In this document: positions 55,259-64,000 of the stretch, in pieces
Layout of the letters: each line of letters begins with the position of its first letter
Numbering within the stretch: position 1 is the stretch's first letter
Assembly (NCBI GenBank): GCA_904066235.2
Contig: CAJFCV020000003.1
Span: 12,666,645-12,730,644, forward strand
Length of the DNA stretch: 64,000 nucleotides
Direction: 5' to 3'
DNA from: Bursaphelenchus xylophilus
Taxonomy: Eukaryota; Nematoda; Chromadorea; Rhabditida; Aphelenchoididae
Program-made: the position numbers and the translations under genes
The notes under the pieces: generated by a model
What the model saw: only the letters and a program-made list of their open reading frames with translations
What the model was told of the DNA's origin: nothing
Databases searched by the model: none

Positions 55259-58200
55259 TATACATATATTTGAAATCAGCGTAATTTTTGCGGACTTTTT
55301 TATATACATATCTCTCCACTTAGAACTCGAGACGCTACGGAATAACTTTCCTTGTCAAATATTTTGATTTGAGATTCTGAGGGAAGGGCGGTCACACCGC
55401 GAACGAATAGTGCAGGGGTAGTACCGTTCACAACCGGGCAAGGTAACGGGGGTTTGGATACCTAGGTGCGTTGATAAAATATTTACTTTTTTTTGTTTGT
55501 CATTAAAGTACAACGAAAACAAAATTCTGAGAATGTTTTTTGTTATCCTCAGTAATATTCATACTTAGTAATACCCTACAGAAGAGCATCGGAAAAGCGG
55601 AATTCTAAAAAATACTATATAATAAAATAAAACAAAACCCCTTACTCGCGTTGACAAACAAACCGCCATTTTTTTGTCTAGTTTATATCTTGGAAACAGC
55701 GTTGAACCTCCATATGAATCCTTAATGACCCAAAATCTTGGGCGGAAATGGGTGCAGTTTTATTGTAATAATAATAATCATCGCACATGCTCAGAGTACA
55801 ACGTATTTTTCGACGATATCAGTTCTAAAAGAATGGTAAATATTCTAGTTTAGCAGCAGAAAAGTTGCAAAAGTGTAACTGTGCAGTGTGATCACAATGA
55901 TTGTCGACAGCACGGTTCTATGACATAGAAAGCTCCCCGCTGCATCGTACAAAATGACATCTCAGTGCACGAAATAGCCGGCTTTCTATTGCACTGTGCA
56001 AAGCGACAAAGCACATCAGCAAAACATTTGCACAGTGCAATGAAATAAAAAAAATTTCTCACTGTATGGTGCGGGAAGGAAAGCAATGGGACTGTGGAAA
56101 AATTTTGCGCCCAACCACTCTTGCATACAAGAGAAGTTGATGACCGACATCCAACGCGCGAAAAACAATTTTTATTTGTTGCACAACTGAAAGAGATAAA
56201 GGTTTAATAAAAAAGTTAAAGTTGGAAAGAGTCCTTTGTATATTTATTCAAAGCTCCCAGCGATAGTTTTTAGCCTTCCCCTCAGGTTGAAAAGTAAAAC
56301 AAGAAATTTTTAGGCAGACTCTAGAAAACACGCAATAGTTTTAATCGTTATGCTCCGCGGTTTATAACCTAAAAAACTATTTCAGAAACACGTAAATCTT
56401 GTTTTGACTTAAACTACAACAGCTCCACTTACCTGGGAGAAATCCAACCTATTTTTTTCACAACCCTATTTTTGGAATTTAACATGCACTTCTACTGCAC
56501 TCAACACCTGCTCTTGAGGTATACTGTAAATTTCGAAATTCAATTTGAACTTTTATAGGTCGTATTGACGTGTACATCTTATAGGATCACATATGATGTC
56601 TATAAACCAAAAATACCCAGCCACTCATAACACCATCTTTTTAGCCTCAATATTGTACGCGCACCCTGCGTAATTAAATTCTCAACATAGTATCCAATAT
56701 TTCATGTGAAACTGGTCATGTACTCCATGAGAATATAATATGCACTTTAGAGTTTACTAAGAAGTTTGTTTCGTAGACAAAAATTGGCTAACAGTTGGTA
56801 GGGTTTACATTACGATTAGTTGGAGAAAGTTGTGAGAAAAAATTAACTTGTGAGAGTTCAAAAACAACATGGTCACTGGTTTGTCGTGCGGAGTTGAAAG
56901 CCTAATTTTGTTCACCTTTCCAGGGTTTCGATAGCTTGTAATTTTTTGAGACAACGTGACTTTTATAAACCGATTAAAACAAGAGTAAAACACGAAAACT
57001 TACATTGAAATGAAGTAAATATTATAGTAATGATAAAAGGCAAAGTCCCAAAGTGCGACGCTCATATTTTTATGAAATGGACAAATTTTGAACATTTTTT
57101 CTAATGCGTATGCGGGACTCCTGGTTTTTTTGTAGAGACACTCGGGATTTTTAAGTCAAAAGTTGGAAAAATAATTCCGCACGAAACTGGCACACTAAAA
57201 AGTATTTTTCTTTGTGACTGCTTGCACGTTTTGCGTACGCTCTCGCCCGCCAATATCGTTCAATATCTTGAGTAGGCTTGAAAAGCGCGGGATAAAACTT
57301 TAAAAAATGATATATGGCCTATGCCTGAGAGTGTGCAGAATTCAAAGAAAATCTGAGTATCGCGCTTTGTTCAATGGGCTCAAAAAATTAAAACTCTTCT
57401 CGCGACCCCGTTCTTCAACAGTTCCACGTCAATTTTCAAGACTTTGATCTCTTAGAACTACGAATATTTTTTCAAGATCTTGATCACTGCTGATTACTGT
57501 AATTGCGCACAACTGACTATTGTCATACTTCCTATGTCTTGAAATAAAGACGAAAAGCGTGTTTTATAATAGATCCAGCTAATTAACCAGTTTATATCTA
57601 ACTGGGGGTGCTCGCAAGCGGTTGCAATTCTATTTCGCAAGAAAAAAATTTGATTCCATGTTACAGTAAACCACTGTACTGAAATGTATCAAAATAAGGT
57701 AACAGGAAGCCTTGTGCAATTCACCACAGTTTGAATTATGAAAGTATGAGTCATTTTGGCGCACGTTCATTTTTCGTGTAGGCCAACTTTTGGAAAGGCC
57801 AATTGAGTTTTGAAAAGAAGGGTTTGAGCATAGTACCATCTAAAAGAAAAAACTATAAATTTTAAACTCAAACATTTTAAAATTGTTTAGAAGAAAAGGG
57901 GAACGGACGGTCAATACAGGTGGCTAAACAATCCAAAAAAATCGACCAGAAAACTAATATTCGATGACAACAACGTGATACTTCAAGCTATTCCGGTTTC
58001 AATTTCCTGCGTTTACATTAATTTTGACGGGCTAAAAGCAACCGAAGTGAAATGCATAAAAATGAGCTTTAAAACAGGTCAAATCAGGATAAAGCATGGT
58101 AGATGTCACTCAACATTGATAAGGTCCTGTTAACAAACACACATGCTCGCCACTTTCCAGATTCGTTGAAATTTCAGCCGTCTACCTATCGTATGTGAAT

Positions 58201-59667
58201 GCCCGAAAATATTGGGTTGCACTTTTCAGTGGAAACCTTCATGTTTTTTTGAGAAATCGTGTGGACATGGACATAGAACGTCTTTTACTACATTTTTCGT
58301 TTTGGGGCCATTGATTTTTTGCGGAAATGCATCAATAATTGCACCTTAAATTTGTAAGCCACAAACTCAAAAAAGACGCAGAAAATAAACAGTTTTTGGG
58401 TCTAAATATTTCAGACTCCAAAACTATTCTAATCAAAGCGAAACAGTAATGAGAAATTTGGCCTTTCGTCTGACCAACTCTCCTCATTTCACGCTCTCTC
58501 TCTGAAGGCGAAGACCGCAGAGTATGTCGCGAACTGGGGTCACAACTCTCATCGATTCATATTAGTCGCGCCATGAAGTCCCTAGAATTTTTTCGCCGGC
58601 CTTCTTCTCGATACAGTATCCTTTTTCTCCACTTGAATCCTTAGTAACCACAATTTTGACCTAAGATTTCTTGCGTAAGTAAACCGCGAATTTCTAATCT
58701 TGAGTATCATACAAGATGCATTAAAACCACTCGAAATCCATTGTAGTTTTGAGTACATGTACCAGATCATTAAATGCAAAACCTGCTCTCACTCCGACAA
58801 AGTTTGTAGTATGTATAGTCAACAATTCCTTTTGAGAAACGCAGTAGGCAACAACACTAATAAAGCCGAACGTCTCACGCCCCAGACGTTCGAGTTTTCA
58901 ATTCGTAAAATTTAGAAATATAAATACAATGCATATCGTACTGACCGTAAACTATAAATTTTGAAGTTTTGTGTGGACAAAAATTGTACCAAGATACGAT
59001 ATTTTTGCAAAGAATTAGAAGTTGGTTGAAGAGGTAGTTGGAAATGAGTAATGTATTTGGAACTCAAAGAACGTTATTCCTACAACCGGGTTTTGCATAA
59101 ATTTAGGAACAAAGACATTGAATAAAATCCCAAAGCGGGTTCAAAAATGCTATTTACAGTCGCATTTTACCAAATTTAAATAGCTTGTCGATATAGACTA
59201 GAACCAATTCAAGTTTGTTGAGGCTACTAGTCACAACCATGGGGGATTTGTGTTTTGCGGCGTGGCAGAAAACATTGCTCAAGACACAACTTTTTAGCCA
59301 TCATTTTGAAGTCTGCGATCTTTCCTACATCTTGAACTACAATTCTTTAGCCAGTGATTCATGTTCTACTTATACCGGTAATTGGCCTACAAAAATCTAT
59401 GTCCAATGAAAAATCAGCGGAGGCGCCGCAACTAAATATCCGAATTTCAAAAGTCCTTCAGATATTTGACTTTAGGAACTGTTAAATTTGACCCGATTTC
59501 ATTGCTCCTTTCTGGAAAACTGCAAACAAATCCTGAAAAGAAGTAATTATTGTTCCTAAAAAACTTCTTTTACTAAACTTTGTTTGTCTTCGAGGAACAA
59601 GCTGATGCTCAAGTGTGTAGTATTTTTGCGGTAACAGAAATATCTTAAAAGGGCATAACAACAACTT
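55259..59667. other. Subtelomeric region without supported genes
   Basis: 4.4 kb of AT-rich DNA. A GC-richer patch at 55.38-55.47 kb (with GTGCAGGGGTAGTACC) slightly resembles a tRNA D-arm but lacks a T-arm. Palindrome copies cluster at 55.88-56.06 kb. Open frames are below 75 codons and lack domain features. Protein-coding genes with very short exons cannot be excluded. Confidence 0.45.
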
Positions 59668-60119
59668 TACAGGGTGGGCATTTTTTTGGCTAAATTGGCT
59701 ATAATTTTTTTAGTTTGTGGCAAAATCTTAAAACTCTTTTTTCCCTGAATCTTCAGACGTCCCCATCTTGTTTAGTACCAAATATGTTTTACCCATTTAT
59801 AAGGTTGCAGCTGACTACAAACAAAAAGCTCTAATTTTGATGCTTTAACAAGGGAAGTACCCCTTGTGCGGCGCTCAGATTTTCTTCAAATTTTGCACAC
59901 GTGTTGGACACAGGCCTCATATCAATCCGTGAAAGTATTAGGTCGCGCCTTTCAGGGGCGGCCCAGATATTCAACGATCTTTGCATATATATAAATATTT
60001 GGTATTAAACAAAATGCAGACGTCTGAGGATTTAGGGGAAAAAATAATTTTAAGATTTAGCCAAAAACTAAAAAAGTTATAGCCAATTTAAATCGGGCAC
60101 AAAGATACCCCACCTTGTA
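59668..60119. mobile_element. MITE with mariner-type ends
   Basis: TA then CAGGGTGGGCATTTTTTTGG at the left. The right end mirrors it imperfectly (GATACCCCACCTTG, then TA). Homology continues inward for about 100 bp on each side, including TTGGCTATAA/TTATAGCCAA and CAGACGTC/GACGTCTG. The core has no transposase. Length 450 bp. Confidence 0.82.
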
Positions 60120-62713
60120 CTTGAAAAAAGCCGTATCCGTATTGAAAATAAATTGTGGAAAGGAATGTATGTAGCGAAGCCAAGAAGCGAAAATGGAAAC
60201 TCAAGAAAAAGTCGGAAGTAAGAAGCGATGATTGAAGATGGGAGCAGCGACTACAGGATTGGGTGCCCCAGGATGTGGACTGACAATATCCAAAAGCATT
60301 CTGGCCCGCGCTGGATAGAATTTTCACTGACCGGACAACGCAAACTGTACCGATTCATGGCTTTTTTACGTGATTATTAAGAGTAATTTAAAATTAAATC
60401 GACGACAAATCGTAAAATTTTTTTAATTCTTCTGCATAAATCTCTATGCAATAAATCGGTAATCATATGGTCCAGTAAACCCAACTTCGACCCAAATTCC
60501 CTAAGGTTATTAAACTATTTTGGTAAAAGTTCAAGACTAAACGTTTCAGCGAGCAAAAAGAAACCTCGTTTTCAAGTAGTTCCGACAAAGAAAATTTGAC
60601 GTAAACTACTCACTCTTGTTACTCCTGGTCTGTAATTAGAAGCCTTTTTGTTCCCTACAGTTCAACACTCAAAGAGCACTAAGGGGTTCGGACTTTTGAA
60701 AACGACTTCTCTAAGGGGTTGGGAAGAAATTAAAAATTCTGGAGAGGAAATTTTAATCATTTTGCCATTGTACGAAAAATTTTAGAAATCCCAAAGAAAC
60801 GAAAAAATGTACCCCGTATTTTAATTTATAGAAATCCAAAGACTGCAGGCAATGGTACGATAAGGCAACTGTTGATTTCAGCACTAGTTTTATTCGTCCC
60901 CACGGAAACAATTAGTTAATCGGCTTCCAGCTTCCTTCGGCGGAGAGCCAATGGCCTTGACGATTTAGTCGGCCGAATCTTGGCATAAACTTATCCGGAC
61001 TCTTCTTTTTTCCAAGACGCTTTGGCTAGGCGGACTGTAATAGGCTACGCCAAGATTTTAATATTAAAAATAATTCAAGACCCCTCTTCCTTCCCAGCTG
61101 TGGCGCAATGTTTGACCAGATCTACCTCTGTCTTGTTGTTCCGCGAAAAAACAAATAAACATGGGTTTGGGAATTTTCCGAAAATTTTGTTTCGTTGCCA
61201 GTCTCTCTTTCTCGCTGCTTACTGAGTACATTCGCATTCCCTTCCCTCAATCCTTATAGTCCAACTCCAATATTTGTACTTTCCTCCATCTAAAAAGTCG
61301 GCCTCAATGCTCCCTCCTTTATCTTTTCCTTTGCTTAATGGACTCGGTTTGTTTGCTGAAACTGTGATTTGATCGCTCCGCATCAAAAACCATGTACTTG
61401 ACGTATTGTTGGGAACAATAAGCTGTATTGATAAGAGGCTCCGACACTTCAACATCAGGCCAAAAAAAAATTTCTCGAAGAAAAAATTGCAGATATTTCT
61501 CAATTGAGAACATCTACAGCTGCAGATAGTAATACCCACCGACTAATACAAAAAAGCAAAATTATGGGTGTGTGCACGTAATCAAAGCTCGGTTATTAGG
61601 TCTAGACATCGTTCGGGTTTTCATCTAATTTTGTCGTTATTTGGCAACCCAGTCAGGTATGGTATGTGTAAAAGTGCGTATTGAAAAATTTTGACCTTGC
61701 TCAAATGGCATAAATTTGAGCCGGCCCCGGAATTTAACGACATGCCAAAAAACTTGGGTTGGGCTTAGGCTTAGGCTTGATATAATATAAGAAGGATTCG
61801 CTACCGAGACCACGTCGCAAGTCGATCATTTCGCTACTTTTTGAAATTGGTAGCGAATCCAGCAAACATTCTCGAGCTCGAGAAAAAATTCTTATTTCTT
61901 CGTTCTTATATATAGATTGAGGTTTGAAAATTGTTTTTTAAGCCTATTGAAGCCAATGTCTTATGTAAGTCTGGTATGAACGACCTAGCAAAGCTTTTTT
62001 GTAAGAAAAGAATCTGCGCGTTTAGCGTCGAAAAGAGAGCCAGCTTTATTATCAGTCTGTTGGGAAAAGCAATGAGGCGCGCTTCCCATACGCGTCTCAC
62101 CCGAAAACTGGTACTAAGCATTATCTGATCTGCCGTCAGAGGTAAGTCGGGTAAAATACTGCGTAGATTTCACTGCCAAAATTTCCCGGCACTCCGGCGT
62201 TTTTTTGGAAGCTATAGTGATGTGCCAGTTATTTTCTGAGTTAAGAAGCCTTGCAGGGCTTGATCCGCTCTGGCCAAACAGTCTAAAGCAAATGTGATCC
62301 AGCAAAGTCCAAATTTAGTCGGAATGCACCAGAGACACAAAAAATGATGGCCGATTTCTGGAAATTGCTTTTAGTTATGCATCTATCACTTACAAATCTT
62401 AGACCTTTGTTTAATCATTACTGGTGCAGGTTTTAAACAGTACGATTAACTCAGGATTTTGTTGTCTTTCTCTAGTTCTTAAAAATTTAGCAGAGTTGTT
62501 AGTTACTGAGTTTCGACTAACAATAAGCTTGACTTTTGCGCTATATGCAGGCTTGATTGATAATCCAAGCGGTTTCTTATAAATAACGTAAGGTTTCGGG
62601 CATAGACCTAAGGCTAAGTAAGAAACTGGCTTGGCTTAGCACTTTTGCGCATTTAGCTTAGGCTAAGCCTAATTCTCTGCTCAGGATAAGTCTGATTCTT
62701 AGCCTAAGCGTAT
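60120..62713. other. Telomere-proximal unique and degenerate sequence
   Basis: Mostly unique DNA. Scattered telomere-like words appear at 61758-61775 (GGCTTAGGCTTAGGC) and become dense from about 62590 to 62713, with both GCTTAGG and CCTAAGC orientation, such as AGGCTAAGCC near 62660. A short inverted pair, GGATTCGCTACC and GGTAGCGAATCC, lies at 61794-61860. Confidence 0.6.
61219..61455 (-). CDS. Small unrecognised open frame
   Basis: 78 codons from an ATG at 61455. It starts MLKCRSLLSIQLIV and ends in a DFLDGGKYKYWSWTIRIEG stretch. Its residue mix looks more protein-like than neighbouring frames. No signal or domain is recognised and no convincing splice context is seen. FDFLDGGQY in the frame near 41.7 kb is similar to its DFLDGGKY, perhaps by chance. 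Confidence 0.2.
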   Translation of the reverse strand: MLKCRSLLSIQLIVPNNTSSTWFLMRSDQITVSANKPSPLSKGKDKGGSIEADFLDGGKYKYWSWTIRIEGRECECTQ

Positions 62714-64000
62714 GCTTAGGCTTAGGCTTAGGCTTAGGCTTAGGCTTAGGCTTAGGCTTAGGCTTAGGCTTAGGCTTAGGCTTAGGCTTAGGCTTAGGCT
62801 TAGGCTTAGGCTTAGGCTTAGGCTTAGGCTTAGGCTTAGGCTTAGGCTTAGGCTTAGGCTTAGGCTTAGGCTTAGGCTTAGGCTTAGGCTTAGGCTTAGG
62901 CTTAGGCTTAGGCTTAGGCTTAGGCTTAGGCTTAGGCTTAGGCTTAGGCTTAGGCTTAGGCTTAGGCTTAGGCTTAGGCTTAGGCTTAGGCTTAGGCTTA
63001 GGCTTAGGCTTAGGCTTAGGCTTAGGCTTAGGCTTAGGCTTAGGCTTAGGCTTAGGCTTAGGCTTAGGCTTAGGCTTAGGCTTAGGCTTAGGCTTAGGCT
63101 TAGGCTTAGGCTTAGGCTTAGGCTTAGGCTTAGGCTTAGGCTTAGGCTTAGGCTTAGGCTTAGGCTTAGGCTTAGGCTTAGGCTTAGGCTTAGGCTTAGG
63201 CTTAGGCTTAGGCTTAGGCTTAGGCTTAGGCTTAGGCTTAGGCTTAGGCTTAGGCTTAGGCTTAGGCTTAGGCTTAGGCTTAGGCTTAGGCTTAGGCTTA
63301 GGCTTAGGCTTAGGCTTAGGCTTAGGCTTAGGCTTAGGCTTAGGCTTAGGCTTAGGCTTAGGCTTAGGCTTAGGCTTAGGCTTAGGCTTAGGCTTAGGCT
63401 TAGGCTTAGGCTTAGGCTTAGGCTTAGGCTTAGGCTTAGGCTTAGGCTTAGGCTTAGGCTTAGGCTTAGGCTTAGGCTTAGGCTTAGGCTTAGGCTTAGG
63501 CTTAGGCTTAGGCTTAGGCTTAGGCTTAGGCTTAGGCTTAGGCTTAGCTTAGGCTTAGGCTTAGGCTTAGGCTTAGGCTTAGGCTTAGGCTTAGGCTTAG
63601 GCTTAGGCTTAGGCTTGGAGCTAGGCTTAGGCTTAGGCTTAGGCTTAGGCTTAGGCTTAGGCTTAGGCTTAGGCTTAGGCTTAGGCTTAGGCTTAGGCTT
63701 GGGCTTAGGCTTAGGCTTGGGCTTGGGCTTAGGCTTAGGCTTAGGCTTAGGCTTAGGCTTAGGCTTAGGCTTAGGCTTAGGCTTAGGCTTAGGCTTAGGC
63801 TTAGGCTTAGGCTTAGGCTTAGGCTTGAGGCTTGAGGCTTAGGCTTAGGCTTAGGCTTAGGCTTAGGCTTAGGCTTAGGCTTAGGCTTAGGCTTAGGCTT
63901 AGGCTTAGGCTTAGGCTTAGGCTTAGGCTTAGGCTTAGGCTTAGGCTTAGGCTTAGGCTTAGGCTTAGGCTTAGGCTTAGGCTTAGGCTTAGGCTTAGGC
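62714..64000 (+). repeat. Telomere, (TTAGGC)n, chromosome right end
   Basis: Nematode telomere hexamer, G-rich strand 5' to 3' towards the window edge, as at a natural right chromosome end. Repeats are uniform from 62714 to about 63546. They are then interrupted by variants: a lost G at 63547, GGAGCTAG near 63616, GGGCTT near 63698-63725, and GAGGCTTGAGG near 63822-63836. They are uniform again to the end. The 376-codon frame reading Leu-Arg and then Leu-Gly repeats is an artefact. Confidence 0.97.

Noticed and set aside
55380..55475. tRNA-like patch with GTGCAGGGGTAGTACC
   Set aside because: A weak D-arm resemblance only; no T-loop GTTCGA and no acceptor pairing found.
62580..62713. Signal for programmed DNA elimination, as known in some nematodes
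   Set aside because: Telomere words are present, but I found no defined palindromic break motif with new telomere addition; the sequence looks like an ordinary degenerate telomere junction.
62712..63842. 376-codon open frame of Leu-Arg and then Leu-Gly repeats
   Set aside because: It is the telomere hexamer read in one frame. A repeat of length six never creates a stop in that frame.

Overview
This is a nematode chromosome end. The last 1.3 kb is a TTAGGC array, the nematode telomere repeat, running with its G-rich strand towards the right edge. Gene structure agrees: short introns bounded by GT and by TTTCAG or TTTTAG, AATAAA poly(A) signals, a nuclear receptor of the nematode type, and a small family of phospholipase-A2-like secreted proteins. 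I cannot name the species.

Layout. 0.6-4.6 kb: a recently inserted LTR retrotransposon with identical 355-bp LTRs and a 4-bp target duplication. It has gag but no polymerase or integrase, and a strong candidate -1 frameshift signal inside gag. 4.6-12.1 kb: no supported gene, many short dispersed motifs. 12.1-14.9 kb: two decayed mariner elements. 15.0-24.7 kb, minus strand: an 11-exon gene for an FHIP (FAM160/RAI16-like) protein. One 5.6-kb intron holds a nested palindrome, a 162-bp minisatellite and a tRNA-like sequence. 28.4-32.1 kb, plus strand: a seven-exon gene for an unrecognised secreted glycoprotein (767 aa). 32.3-37.9 kb, minus strand: an 11-exon gene for a Lys/Arg/Ser-rich protein with a C-terminal SH2-like domain (933 aa), convergent with the previous gene. 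38.1-39.2 kb: a long palindrome with mariner-type ends. 39.5-43.3 kb, plus strand: three tandem PLA2-like genes, one intact and two with damage. 43.4-48.2 kb, minus strand: a ten-exon nuclear hormone receptor (about 412 aa). 48.2-62.7 kb: a gene-poor subtelomere with foldback elements and MITEs. 62.7-64.0 kb: telomere.

Exon boundaries of the three large genes and the intact PLA2 were derived by hand. In each case reading phase closes across every junction, which is strong internal support. Coordinates may be off by a base or two, most likely at the last nuclear-receptor exon.

Two dispersed motifs mark the non-coding DNA. One is a near-palindrome, TGCACNGTGCA (about 50 full or partial copies by eye). 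The other is GTAAAATACG (about 15-20 copies). I found neither in an assigned exon. The genes do not form one pathway: FHIP acts in dynein cargo transport, the receptor in transcription, and the PLA2-like and glycoprotein products are secreted.
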